Part shown: positions 35,301-45,939 of the stretch, piece after piece
Layout: every line of letters begins with the position of its first letter
Position numbering within the stretch: position 1 is the first letter of the stretch
NCBI GenBank assembly: GCA_958450365.1
Contig: CAUEEP010000743.1
Span: forward strand, 868,001 to 932,000
Source of the DNA: Mesorhabditis belari
Taxonomy: Eukaryota > Nematoda > Chromadorea > Rhabditida > Rhabditidae
DNA length: 64,000 nucleotides
Direction: 5' to 3'
The notes under the pieces: model-generated
Told to the model about the DNA's origin: nothing
Database searches by the model: none
The model's input: only the letters and a program-made list of their open reading frames with translations
Program-made: the position numbers and the translations under genes

Positions 35301-38300
35301 ATCTAAAATCTAAAAAATGTACATTTAATGTTCAATGCAAGACAATCAACGATTTCCACAATTTAGACTAGTGAGAGATGTGACCAGTACAAATGTGAAC
35401 ATGCGAGTGGGCATTCATTCTGGAAAGGTAACCAAGTAATCAATAATACAGTAATCAAGGAGTTTTCATAAATGGCCGACTGGCTAAGAGTCTTTTATCT
35501 TAGTCGAGAGGTCAAGCGTTCAATCCCGGCTAGATTATTGATGTTTTTTTTTTCTCATATATATGGGATGTTTTTTCTTACATTTAGGGCTTAGGGATTG
35601 TGCTTTTGTATTGTTTGTACCATATTATTCTTGTGAATCAATGTATTTTTTTAAAAAACCTTTCAGGCTCACTGCGGTGTGTTAGGGCTGAAGAAATGGC
35701 AATTCGATGTGTGGAGCGATGATGTAACGCTTGCAAATCACATGGAAAGTGGCGGATTGCCTGGGTTGGTCAATGAGTTAACTCTCTCAGGAGTAAGGGA
35801 GATCAAGTGCGTTGTGGTATAGAGATTAGCACAGTTGCCCGGTGAGCAAAAGGTCGCGGGTTCGAGTCCCGGGTTGGTCAATGAGTTAACTCTCTCTAGG
35901 AGTAAGGGAGAGCAAGTGCGAGATCAATCAAATCAAATTTTTGATTTGCCCTAGTTCCAACTAATGAAAAAAACGTCATATCAAATCTTTAGCCGAGTTC
36001 ACATCACGAAGGCTACTCTGGACGCTTTGAATGGCGCTTTTCAAGTAGAACCGGGAAATGGTCGAGAACGAAGTAAATACTTGGCTGAGCACAATGTGGA
36101 TACATATCTGATTGTGGAAAATGATAGTCAGGAGGTTGAAATGGAAAGAAAACGGAAGAAATTGAGATTTTAGGTGATCCCTCATCAACAAGGAGTACGA
36201 CAGAAAGAAGATAAAGGACTAAGAACGATGGGTGTCAGTACTGGAGGAAGTGGACTCAAGAGAGTGCAAAGTATTAAGTAATGAAAGGAAAAGCTGATTT
36301 CGTTCTCTAAAGAAATGTCTAGACGAGGAATGGAGGCCGAACCTTTGGATAAAGTTGTCGAAAACTATTTGATGCAAGGAATCCAGGCGATCAACAAAGC
36401 AACGTGGCGAAAGCAGTACTGTAAAGGACTCACTCTTCGTTTTCGACAAGATATTGTTGAAAATAAAGTAAGTTTTTTTTAAAAAAGAAAGCCTTAAAGT
36501 GGAATTTTCAGTTCTCACAACAAAAAGAGTCATCAATTGTTGTACAAGTTGGATGTTATCTCCTGATCTTTGTGCTCTGTGCCACCGTTTTTGTCATCGG
36601 AAATATGGGGTATACTGGGGGAAACGATTGCTGTATTTACAAGCATTTCAGCTCTTTGCTTCTTTTCGGAACGATTGCCGTTGCTGGTGGAGCTCTTTTC
36701 ATTCTCATTCTCTATTCAGCGGCCACCACAATTGCGGTAGAAAGAAAAGTTTTGTAAACTTGAATCTACAAAACTTTCAGGAATTTCGCAATCGCAACAG
36801 AAAATCGGCTATAAAGCACAAAAAGCGAGATGTTGCGTATTGTGTTCGCATTTTTCTAATCTATTTTCTCATTCTCACAGCGCATTTCTTTTTAATCTAC
36901 ATCATAACGGTAAGTGATTTATATCGATCCGTTTTAAGCGAAAGTTCTGTCCTTTTTTTAAATTCTCTTTAATTTTAAACCTGACGAACACCATTTCGAA
37001 CTAAAGGTATTGTTCTTTTTCCCTTTAGTTTTCAAATTATCAAAGGTAATCAAGTTATCATTCAGCCCATCATTTATAAATTTTCTCTCTAAAAAACAGG
37101 CACGGAACTAGGTCAGGGGCTTTTCTTTGCATAACGTTTTCCTAGCTGCGGCGAAAGTTTTTTTTTAAAAGGACGAAGCTTTCGAATTTCCCCGCACAAT
37201 CGTCGATTTAACGATTCGTTCGGGACCAAAAGTTTCGATTTAACGATTCTAAAACGTGCCCCAAATTTCTTGCAGCTTGCAGCCCAAATTTCTAGCTCTG
37301 AACGGCCCTTACGTTTGGCTGGGCAGCTAAGCAGAAACCAAAATCGTGTTTTAGAATTTCAAAATCGTGGCATCGAGTAGACTTGCTTATCGATACAAAC
37401 GCCAAGCTCATTTTTAACCACTCAGATCTCAGTTTCTAGAACAGCTATCAATCTGAAAATTGTTTCATTGGAAAGCCAAGAATGTCAGCTTTTGATTGCT
37501 ATTTTATACACTTTTAATGAGTAAGCACCTTATAAACCTTATCACTACTTATCGATATCGAAAGTATAGATTATCGATAAGTGTTGATAAGCTTTTTAAG
37601 GCACTCACCTATGAGAATTTGCTATGTGTGAGATAGCAATCAAAAGCTGACATTCTTGGCTTTCCAATGAAACAATTTTCAGATTGATAGCTGTTCTAGA
37701 AACTGAGATCTGAATGGTTAAACATGAGCATGACGATAATATCAATAAGCAAGTCTAATCGACTGTACATTTAGCCGACTTTCAATGAGAATTGCTCGTT
37801 TTCGTGTAACTCAAATGGTTCAACGTTGAGCTCAAACTGTCACGGGACACCGCCAAGGGTTCACACCGAGGTATGATCAAAGTAAAATCCATGAAGACTT
37901 GAAGTTTTCTGGAAAAATAAGAGCAATTGAAATTCAGCTCATTTTCGACACAAACCTATTGCTCCTAATCTCGACATGTGTCTTTTTGGCGTTGCTTACC
38001 CCAACAAAAGTAAGAAATCTTCTCTAATTTAATAGAATTTTCAGCTTCATTCCAGATTTTGCAAATATAATCCCACTTTTAGGTCATTATCGTGCTGATT
38101 GTGTGTGCTGTCGGGTTGGTGTTTGTGTGGACGCATTCAAGCTTTCCCCAACTCGCAAATCGGCAATTTCAACTTTGGAACGAATCGGCTGCTATGGCGA
38201 ACCTCTACGCGGTTGGGGTAAAATGTTTTTTTTTCGGAAAAATCATTGAGCAAACCTTTAGACTACTCAAAACATCAGCTTTCCATTGACTCTGCACCAA

Positions 38301-40074
38301 AAATTGGAACTCTTTTGCGAGTATGTCAGAAAATAAAGACTTAGAAATGAAAGCTTTTAGATCAACAAGATTTCACGATGATTTCCGAATCCCACTCACT
38401 GTGTTGGTGATCTTTACAGTGGTGTTGATTGTGATGCAAAGTCGTCGAAGTGAGATGATTTCTCGATATGATTTCATCTGGAAATTGCAGGTAAATAGTC
38501 GCTTCTAAAATCGAAAATGAAACTTTTGATAGGCTTTGGATGAGCAATTGGAAATGAAAAAGCGACATGCCCAGAATCGACAAGTTCTCGAGAATGTTTT
38601 ACCGTGGCATGTCGTCGAACAATTTCTTTGCGATAAAGGAAAAAATGATCTTTACAATGAGGTTGAGTTTGATATCTTAATGCATAAATAAAAGGCTTTA
38701 GGCTCTACCAAATGTCTGCATCATGTTCGCCACGATAACAGGTAATAAAGAAAAGAAAAGAGTTTTAAATGCAAACTTTTAGAGTTCAACAAGTTCTACA
38801 TGGAGTTGGATGGGAACAACGAAGGAGTTGAGTGTCTTCGGCTGCTCAATGAGATTATTAGCGATTTCGATCAGGTACAGGAGATCTTTTTGATCTCTTA
38901 CAAGGGTCTTTTTGATCTTGTAAGAGTACATTTTTTAAGCGTTTCGTGGGATTTACACAAAAATACCTTTCAGCTGCTAGACGCGAGCGAATTCAAATGC
39001 ATTGACAAGATCAAAACGATCTCCACAACTTATATGGCTGCTTCAGGGCTCACCGGAAAAGTCGAGGGTGATGGTTGGTTTAGAAACTTGAAATTAAAAA
39101 CTACGAACTTAAAAACTTTCAAAACAAGCCCAACTCTATTGCTGTTTTTAGGCAACGTGGTCGCTGTGGGAAATTTCGCGAAAAAGCTTTTGAAGACAAT
39201 TCGCCACATTAACGAGCACAGCTTCAACAATTTCAATTTGCGAATCGGTATGAATAAGGCAAAGTATAAATACTTCTAGGGAAAAGAGAATGACGTTTTT
39301 ACTTAGATAATGAACGTTACTTCTAGGGATCAATATGGGCCCAGTGGTGGCTGGAGTTATCGGTGTCCGCAAGCCTCACTACGATATTTGGGGAAACTCG
39401 GTGAATGTGGCGAGTCGAATGGACAGCAGTGGAGTGGCTGGGAAAATTCAGGTACCGTAATATCTGTAATAGTAGCGTCGCGTATTTTAAATTTACTCTC
39501 AACCAAAGTGGCAAAAAAAGCCGTCGATTTTTCATCATTTTTCAATCATTTTTTCTAGGCACTGGTTCACGCTAAAAATAAGTGTTATATCTCAAAAAAT
39601 CACCCATTTTCTCTACTTTAATTTGATACCTAAGCGCGCAGAAAGAAAAGTACTGGTGTCAAGATATGTGTGTTTATTTGAGAGTGAACTTAGACTCCTA
39701 TATTACGATTACAGGTAGTACGATTACAGGTATTACGGGCAAACAAAAGATTTAGAATAATGAAGCAAAAAAAACCCTGAAAGTAATTGTGAAAAGCATC
39801 ACTTTTAGGTGACTGAAGAGATCAAGACAATTCTCGAAAAGAGAGGCTTCGAATTCGAATGTCGTGGAGAGATCAACGTCAAAGGAAAGGGGCTCATGCG
39901 AACGTATTTCATGAAGGTTTATCTAAAATAATATAATATATACTTAAAGCTATGAATGCTTTAAGCAGTGGCAAAGTTCAAAATCACAGAATCCAGTAAT
40001 AACAAAAAAAAACGTTTTAGTTGGATGACGATGACGAGAGCATTCGAACCAACAGCGGTGATGATATGTTTTGA
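20313..40074 (+). CDS. membrane adenylyl cyclase (class III, ADCY5/6-like)
   Basis: Converts ATP to cAMP under G-protein control (family knowledge). Core exons run 32665-40074: 30 phase-consistent exons, 1039 aa. Two upstream exons (20313-20369, 20478-20582; 54 aa, both phase 0) fit the first core exon and begin ATG directly after TTTTCAG, but the 12-kb intron is inferred. Order: first TM cluster (33469-34659), C1 domain (34988-36134), second TM cluster (36512-38217), C2 domain (38533-39916), acidic tail ending SGDDMF. C1 has both metal aspartates ([27 protein letters not shown]). C2 shows [58 protein letters not shown] and the triphosphate lysine in INVKGKG. The [16 protein letters not shown] and NEHSFNNF segments resemble mammalian ADCY5/6. 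Which C. elegans acy gene it corresponds to is not decided. At 38217-38361 a 59-nt exon (38262-38320) is needed to keep frame. Confidence 0.88.
20795..21410. repeat. three-copy local repeat plus dispersed repeat B copy 2
   Basis: A unit of about 110 bp (TTTTTTTCAAATCTATGAGA.. then CACAAAAACATTAAAGCAAA) occurs at about 20795-20905, 20936-21060 and 21280-21410. Dispersed repeat B (also at 18733-18900) lies between the second and third units. Confidence 0.75.
22527..22853. repeat. three tandem 120-bp repeats carrying TTTTGGCGGCG
   Basis: Three degenerate copies, each with AATTCCCGTTTCGCTTTCTC-type sequence followed by TGTGGAATCTTGTTTTGGCGGCGTG. The first copy has TTTTAGCGGCG. The TTTGGCGG core resembles an E2F/EFL-1 site. 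It lies in the proposed first intron of the cyclase gene, and a regulatory role is conjecture. Confidence 0.6.
24031..24441. mobile_element. hAT-like foldback MITE, copy 1
   Basis: A 411-bp palindromic element with termini GGGGGTGGGACAAATGCGAC and its exact complement. It is flanked by the perfect 8-bp duplication TAAAAGTA (24023-24030 and 24442-24449). An 8-bp target duplication is typical of the hAT superfamily. Confidence 0.93.
28684..29088. mobile_element. hAT-like foldback MITE, copy 2
   Basis: Same family as 24031-24441, with termini GGAGGTGGGACAAATGCGAC and CATTTGTCCCACCCCC. The exact 8-bp target duplication is TGAAAAGT (28676-28683 and 29089-29096). Confidence 0.93.
29495..29997. mobile_element. 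TA-target MITE, CCGTATTCTC termini
   Basis: Begins CCGTATTCTCTCTAATAGTA and ends TATTAGAGAGAATACGG, with TA on both sides. Inner copies of GCACTACTATTTTTTCAACC occur near both ends. No coding capacity. Confidence 0.85.
30653..31148. mobile_element. hAT-like foldback MITE, copy 3 (variant)
   Basis: Termini GGGAGTGGGACAAATGCGAC and CATTTGTCCCACTCCC, with exact 8-bp duplication GGGAAACC (30645-30652 and 31149-31156). It shares the terminal GCGCACC modules with copies 1 and 2, but the core differs, so it is a related subfamily. Confidence 0.93.
32990..33408. mobile_element. TA-target MITE, CCGTAAATACTG family copy 1
   Basis: Ends CCGTAAATACTGTAATAGTA and TACTACAGTATTTACGG, flanked by TA. Almost the whole element is inverted repeat. 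It lies in an adenylyl cyclase intron. Confidence 0.88.
33861..33980. mobile_element. 120-bp MITE with GGCTAGTTTCCGC ends
   Basis: Terminal inverted repeats GGCTAGTTTCCGC and GCGGAAACTAGCC flanked by TA, in an adenylyl cyclase intron. No coding capacity. Confidence 0.8.
34138..34400. repeat. dispersed repeat A, copy 2
   Basis: Resembles 6605-6905 in the same orientation (shared ACTCCAATCGATT, TACAAATTTACAGCT and GTAATCGCTC). It lies between two transmembrane exons of the cyclase gene. Confidence 0.65.
35470..35660 (+). mobile_element. tRNA-derived SINE, copy 2
   Basis: A box TGGCCGACTGG (35473-35483) and B box CGTTCAATCCC are followed by a T-rich body. The tail (TTGTTTGTACCATATTATT, then CAATGTATTTTTTTAAAAAA) is shared with copy 1. 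The A-rich end sits 6 bp from the acceptor of the cyclase exon starting at 35667, so the SINE forms the 3' end of that intron. Confidence 0.78.
35759..35920 (+). repeat. tRNA-like element between 53-bp direct repeats, at a cyclase splice donor
   Basis: The tRNA-like part (35811-35872) has an exact B box (35859-35869) and an anticodon-like arm TTGC-CCGGTGA-GCAA with GGT in anticodon position. On each side is a copy of GGGTTGGTCAATGAGTTAAC..AAGTGCG (35759-35810 and 35868-35920). The left copy begins on the last bases of cyclase exon 35667-35764 and supplies the donor GG|gttggt. Confidence 0.75.
37370..37770. mobile_element. foldback element in cyclase intron
   Basis: Arms around 37415-37500 and 37630-37718 are complementary (GAAAATTGTTTCATTGGAAA; GATCTCAGTTTCTAGAACAG). 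The loop contains paired TTATCGATA-rich segments. Outer pieces (CGAGTAGACTTGCTTATCGAT and GCAAGTCTAATCG) pair more weakly, so the borders are approximate. Confidence 0.65.
37807..37873 (+). repeat. possible degenerate tRNA-like element
   Basis: TAACTCAAATGGTTCAACG resembles an A-box/D-arm, and GGGTTCACACC about 40 bp on resembles a B box. The match is weak and no stems were confirmed. Confidence 0.35.
39455..39740. mobile_element. probable degenerate CCGTA-family MITE
   Basis: The left end TACCGTAATATCTGTAATAG and the right end TACAGGTATTACGG resemble the CCGTAAATACTG family. The interior keeps the ..ACCTAAGCGCGCA.. segment but has diverged. It lies in a cyclase intron. Confidence 0.45.
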
Positions 40075-40304
40075 AAAAAAAAATGACGAGTGTTTTGAGA
40101 GTTTATCTTTGATTTTCTCGAAAATTTTATATTTTATTTGCATTTAGCATCTCTTTAGGGGTTACGAGTGCATAATGAGCGGGTTTTTTTTCTTCTATGT
40201 GTCTAAAAAAAAAACAAACTCTCTGACAAAACGAGTAACAATGTGCTGCTTGACTACCGTTGAAATTGCGATTTCTTAAGATTTTCTTCTCTCTCTCTCT
40301 ACTG

Positions 40305-41066
40305 GAGTGTGTTCCTCGCGAGTAATGCTTTTTGTAAAACGCACACTTGAGAAAAATTACCGTAGTTTTCTCGAAAATTTTTGTCAAAAAATGGCGAAAA
40401 AATGACGAGCGATTTATATATGCCTTCTCTAAAAGATATTCAGTCGTTTAATTGAATTGGCGGCGAATTGCCTTCAAATTTAGAAATTTTTATTTACTCG
40501 GTTAGTCAAGGGGATCACTCGTAGTTACTCGATCAAAAAACGTCGATTAATCGAGTAAAAATTACTCATGCAAATTTTACCCGAGTAATTGCGCCGGTGC
40601 TAGTAAAAGCGCCAAATTATTTGCGCCGATTTCATTTGCGTCAACTTTGCCCCTTTCAACACACTTTCTTACCAACCCTGATTGGCCATTTATATTTTTT
40701 TGTTTAACTTTTTTTCTCATTTATATTTCGACCATGCTCGCTATTTTGCTGCCTTCACCGAATCTGAAAGTCGCATAAGATCGATATAGAGAGTAAAAAG
40801 CCCAATCAGGGACACAAAAAGACTGTTTTTGGGGTCTGTATAGGTATTTAAACGTGTTTTCAAATATTGAAAACAGTGCGAACTAAAATTGTGAAGCAGA
40901 AAACTAAGAAAAAGTTGGTTAAAAGTTGAGAAAAAGGGATTTTTTACAGTGATTTTCATAAGCGTAAATTTGGCGCAAATGAAATTGGTGCAAAGGATTT
41001 TGGCGCAAAAAACGTGACGCTTTCGCTAGCACCTTGAGTAATTACTTACTCGCAAGGAACACACTC
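40305..41066. mobile_element. inverted-repeat element, GAGTGTGTTCC ends
   Basis: The left end (GGAGTGTGTTCCTCGCGAGT) and the right end (ACTCGCAAGGAACACACTC, then TA) are inverted repeats. The same terminus is used by the element at 53432-53671. It begins about 230 bp behind the cyclase stop codon. No transposase frame. Confidence 0.6.
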
Positions 41067-41721
41067 TATTCTCTACTGTAATTTGTACTTAATGTTTCCA
41101 ATCTGTATTCTATTAATATTTTGGGTGAAGAGAAAGCCACTCTATCAGCTTTATTTCCTCCTTATGGTCTCGCTTTTCATTTTTTTTTTCGCTGCTTTAT
41201 TTTGTTTATGTGTAATAGCTGCTGTGATTGTGCTATAATTTATTGAACATAAATTTCTGCCTTTTGGTCGCATGCGATAAAAAAAACATTTGAAGAAAAC
41301 GAGTGGTGACAATTTGATTATCCAGGCTAACGTTTAGCAAACGGTCGTAAATTCGCAATTTGACCGAGGAATTTTCTTGACCATATTTGAAAAGAGAAAA
41401 TGGGCAAAGTGTATGAGAAAGAAAAATGTGATCAAAGATAGAGAGAATCCGTTTGGATCTGACTTTCAACTACCACAAATGGATATCTTCTTTAGCCCCC
41501 ATCTCTTTTCACCAATTTTTTCTCATCTTTCCGTTCTCTCTTTTTGATCATATTTTGCTTTCTTTCATTCAGCCAATGGTTTCCTTCGTTCACTTTTGAC
41601 TTTTCTTTTCTTTTGTGACGTGTTTTCTTTCAGACTGTTTATCAATCGACTCCACCAATTAACATAAACAGATTTCGGTGAGTTCCCTTTGCTTAGAATT
41701 ATCTAGAAAAATTTCAGTTGA

Positions 41722-43543
41722 ATGTCACAAAAGCTGAAAGCGGTTCAGCGTCAAAGTCGAAGCCCAAAGAGACGATTGCCCTTTTTGGAGCCTCAATGCT
41801 CATGTTAGTGCATTTTGAAAGGGGGAAAGGAAAGTTTAATGATTGATCTAGGTGTCGATGGTGGTGAGACAAAGAGAGAAATTTCCTCGCCGAGTGTTGA
41901 TATCGATCCGAGAAAAATCACGGACAGACCAAGTATCGATCAAGTATGTGTAGTAGAGTCCGTTTCATATTTCTTAATCCACCGTTCAAAAAGAGGTTTT
42001 ATGGAGAATGGGTGGAGATATCGAGCTATTTTCTTTTGCAATAGAAAGACCACATTGTAAAACCCTAAAAACACCGCTTTTGGGTTACTGGATTTTCTCA
42101 ACAAAAAAAATTAAGAAAGATTCTGCGACCGTTTCACATTTCTTTATCCAGACGGTGTTTCGCATTACTGAAGAGACCTGCGACAGGATCCACTGATATT
42201 CTGAAAATGTAACTACGGAGGAGGAAGTGTGATGTGTTGGGCAGCCTTTTACGCCAATGGAATGGTCGCTTTGAAATTTGTCTCCAGCAAAATGAACAGT
42301 CAAGATTATACTGAAGTGAGATGCCTGAAAAAGCAAAATGTTGCGACTGCCTACACCTTTCAGCATGACAATGCTTCAATTCATCACTCCGCTCATACAA
42401 AAGCCTGGTTGACTTCGCAGGGAATCAACATCTTAGACTGGCCAGCACGATCCCCGGATCTTAACCCAATTGAAAACATGTGGGCCATCCTTGTCAGGGA
42501 TGTTTACAAACATAAGAGACAGTTTACGACCGTTTCGGAACTAAAAGCATCAATTCGGATTGCTTGGAAGCCTTATCAAAAGTATAAATAAGCGAATCTA
42601 TCAAGTTATTAACCGGTCCGGTGCTATATCAGGTTATTAGTTGCTATGTTCACAATTCTTGATGTCTTTTTTATTTGTTGTTAATGCTAACTAAATGTTG
42701 ATTTTCAAAGTTCCTAAGAATGGATAAAGAAATGTGAAACGGTCGCAGAATCTTCTTCCTTAATTTTTTTTTTGTTGAGAAAATCCAGTAACCCAAAAAC
42801 GGTGTTTTTAGGGTTTTACAATGTGGTTTTTCTATTGCAAAAGAAAATCGCTCAATATCTCCACCCATTCTCCACAAAAGCACTTTTTGGGTGGTGGATA
42901 ACGAAATATGAAACGAACTGTATAATAGAGTGTAGCTCTGATTTTGATTTTGATCATCTCTAGCGTTAGTTTTGCTGGCTATTATTGCTAGCCTCTGATC
43001 CAAAGTTTGGAGCTATTTTTGCAAGAATGTCTACTAAAAAAAAGTGTGCTGGTTCGTGAATCGTATCGTAAAATTACAGGAGAACGTAACGGATAGACCA
43101 AGTCCGCGGAGAGGTGGATCGATTGAGGACAATGAAAAGAGTGAAGCAATGAGCAATTCGAAAAAGACAAATCAAATTTAGCTGCAAGACCAAAAGGTTC
43201 ACTGAAGTTACCTCGTGGGGAAAACGAGCCTCCATTTACGCTGCGAATCCCGATCACTGAAGGGAATGGCTTAAGAAAAAGTATCACGTGGAGCCGAAGT
43301 AGCCGATGTTATCTTTACGCATGTGAGTTTTTATTTTAAAAGATTTTGAAAGTATTGTTTTTAGCAGACAATCATGGAAACTCATTGAGGGGTCGATGCC
43401 TTGCCCACAAAACGTGTCCATTTCTCTTAGTATGTTGTGTTTTGCCGACGATTCTTGTCACCATTCTCTGTTTTTTTCTCATTCCATTTGGCAAAGACGA
43501 TAATATTGGTGACGATAAATTTGATTACTACAAAAAAGTATGA
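41722..43543 (+). CDS. small single-pass membrane protein (unrecognised)
   Basis: Five phase-consistent exons: 41722-41803, 41852-41943, 43080-43113, 43182-43322, 43365-43543. They encode about 175 aa. A non-coding exon ending at the donor before 41722 fits upstream (stop codon in frame). The N-terminal half is basic and Ser/Pro-rich (MSQKLKAVQRQSRSPKRR). The short motif TDRPS occurs at the end of exon 2 and again in exon 3. Near the C-terminus a Cys-rich hydrophobic segment (PFLLVCCVLPTILVTILCFF) is followed by an acidic, Lys-ending tail (GKDDNIGDDKFDYYKKV). The basic side before the segment would be cytosolic by the positive-inside rule. No known family was recognised. A Tc1-like element fills most of intron 2. 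Confidence 0.6.
41956..42920 (+). mobile_element. Tc1-like DNA transposon, internally deleted
   Basis: Terminal inverted repeats of about 200 bp (GAGTCCGTTTCATATTTC.. against ..GAAATATGAAACGAACTG) are flanked by TA. The interior carries only the 3' part of a transposase gene. It lies in an intron of the membrane-protein gene. Confidence 0.9.
42208..42591 (+). pseudogene. Tc1-type transposase, C-terminal fragment
   Basis: The frame reads GGGSVMCWAAF, then FQHDNASIHHSAHTKAWL and DWPARSPDLNPIENMW. The second Asp and the Glu are separated by exactly 34 residues, the D34E spacing of Tc1 transposases. The N-terminal DNA-binding region and the first catalytic Asp are missing, so this copy cannot be autonomous. 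Confidence 0.88.
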
Positions 43544-44975
43544 AATAGCAGGATTTTTTTGTATTTGGTTGAGTACTAAGACTTGCACTGTAAAGAAATA
43601 TTCTTTGCGTGCTTGGTACTCTTCACTCAAGACACGTTATTTCTTGTTTTGAGATATCTGATCTCACTTGAACTAAAAACACTTTATTCAATAGCCGACT
43701 GACTCGGAATCTTTGGGCTCTCACCTGAGCAACTTTCACACAAGATCGACAATTGAATTAAAAGTGACGATAAAAACAGAAACAATTTCGTCCTAATTAG
43801 GACACAACTTTCACACAATGAGAGGAAAGCAGAAAGAAAATAAAAGATAACAACCACAAAATGAACAACAGGTGCCTTATATAGGCTTTAACACAAGATA
43901 CTCAGCTAACAAGCTACAAAACAATAAATGATTTGGGGCGCGAAATAAAATGAAGGCGCACCGATTTCCTCAATATTTTTCCAATTTTTAGGCTGTCAGA
44001 GTTAGATCACTTTTAGTGGCTATTCGCCACATGCACCATTCATTTCATTATCTAATCTAAATGAACGAGTTTCAAACTACCAAATACCAAACAATTTCAT
44101 TAGAATTCTTTCTTTCTTCATTCATTCTTTCATTAGAAATTTTTATCGTTTACTTTTTGTCATTTTAAAACACTTTTTAGTATTTTAGAATAATATGCGA
44201 GAACGAAAAGTGATTTTTAAAAATATTGAAAAATGAAGACATAAAGAAAACCGCTAAACGGATTAGTCTGAAATTTTGCTTGTAGACATAACTTTTTGTG
44301 AGCTATCTTTTTATTAGGTTCATCAAAATAGGTTTCATTAGAAGAAACAGTCCAAATCACATCATCGGACCTTGTCGTTTTTGAACATTCGGCTTCTTGC
44401 TAATGAAAAACCTTCAAAACAATACTTTTCAGAAACTTTCAAAAGTCATTTGCAAGAGAAATGATTGGGCTATCTATTATAACAATATTTTATTCATGTA
44501 AGCATGAAAAAATGACAACGGAACATGTTTAATTAACAAAATGACACACAATAAACTTATTGAAAACAAGAAAAATTGTAGAGACTGAAGTATTAATTAA
44601 TTCTATTCAAGTTGAAATTCAAATTTTAATTTTAATTTTAATTCAAACTTGTTAAATGAATGAATGATAAAACTAAATTTAAGCACGATCTTCAAATCAA
44701 TTTACGTGAATTCCTAAGAAACAATAATGTTATAAGAAAATAAGATAAAATAAAATGCCTAGGAACAAAAGGAGATCAAACTAACCGACTAAATTCAGGA
44801 TTTTTTGCGTAGGGAGCGATAACTCTGATAAATTTAGCCGGTAAATTTAGACTTTTCAAAGTATAAGAGTCGGATTCACAGATTTGCTTTGGCAACAAAT
44901 TCAAAATTCTAGAAATTATTGTGGAAGAAATGGAGTGAAGTATCACTTGAGAACCTGGTGGAAAGAAAAAACATG
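43544..44975. other. intergenic, no gene seen
   Basis: AT-rich spacer. Part of it (44240-44360) resembles 26330-26430 (shared CGCTAAACGGAT and CAAAATAGGTTT), so it contains an old dispersed repeat. No gene signal. Confidence 0.45.
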
Positions 44976-45240
44976 CCGTAAATACTGTAATAGTACCCCA
45001 CCCCCCTCGTACCGTCGCGTAGTCGCAAAAGTTTTTTAGTATTTCTTTTTTTTCAAAGCGCCCGTACTTTCAAAAAATGCGTCTTTGGTATCAAAAAATA
45101 GCTGAAATTCAGGGCTATTTTTTAATACCTAAGCGCGCATTGTAGCATAAACCAGTGTCGAGAAAAACTCGTTCAAAGCTAGACTACGCAACACTCCGCA
45201 GCGTCATTATGGGGGTGGGGCACTATTACAGTATTTACGG
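44976..45240. mobile_element. TA-target MITE, CCGTAAATACTG family copy 2
   Basis: Ends CCGTAAATACTGTAATAGTA and its complement (..TACAGTATTTACGG), with TA on the right and TG on the left. At 265 bp it is the shortest copy and looks closest to a single foldback unit. Confidence 0.88.
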
Positions 45241-45335
45241 TATCTAATGTACAAAACCTTATTTCATTTGGTAGCTTGAGACTTATTCAATTAGAAAATG
45301 AATTTTGTTGAAAAATTTAGTACTCAACCCAATAA

Positions 45336-45726
45336 TCATGAAATCGGTTGCTCAAAATCTGTCCAATGGCCTTCGACAATTTTGTTGACGTCAATCTCAA
45401 AAGGGTCAACACCTTGCACATCGATAAGTTTCATCCAATGTCGTCGATGAGACAAGGCACATTTCGGACAGAGAATTGTTTTCTTGAAAAATTATTTTTT
45501 AACTATACAGCTTGTTTTTCTTACAATCATGTCGTGTCCAAGTGCTCGTCGTGTTCTCCATGCACAAGTATGACAAACCCACATTTGCCGAAGATTCACT
45601 CGTTTTTCACACTCATCACAACGACTGTAAGATTAGCAATGTAGCTTGAACTCTTAGAAATGAATTCTAGCTTTATAAATTGACCAACCAGCTTGTCGTA
45701 GCATTAATAGAAATATTTGAATACAT
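45336..45726 (-). CDS. small Cys-pair (zinc-ribbon-like) protein, unrecognised
   Basis: Three exons (45726-45689, 45624-45525, 45482-45336) are phase-consistent and give about 94 aa. Four CxxC-type pairs are visible: CRCDEC, VCHTC and LCPKC, with H following in two cases (HTC, LSHRRH). This pattern suggests one or two zinc sites. The C-terminus is acidic (DPFEIDVNKIVEGHWTDF). The proposed start MYSNISINATTS is short, and upstream exons cannot be excluded because a transposase fragment lies directly upstream. No family was identified. Confidence 0.55.
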
Positions 45727-45939
45727 GTCTGAATTGAGAAAGAAAATAGAGTTGCTCAAGTTTCTTTCATTTTTTTATTCATTTTTATTCTCAACTGATA
45801 AGCTGTTTCTTTGTGATTCAGAAACGATGATTAATACATCAAAACGAAAAGCCACCCACTTTCTGAAATAAAATCTCGAGCTGTTAATGTCTTTTTCCAA
45901 AACTTTAAGCCGTCAATTTGTTTGTATGTATACAATACC

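Noticed and set aside
42229..42591. Active Tc1 transposase gene
   Set aside because: The DNA-binding half and first catalytic Asp are deleted.
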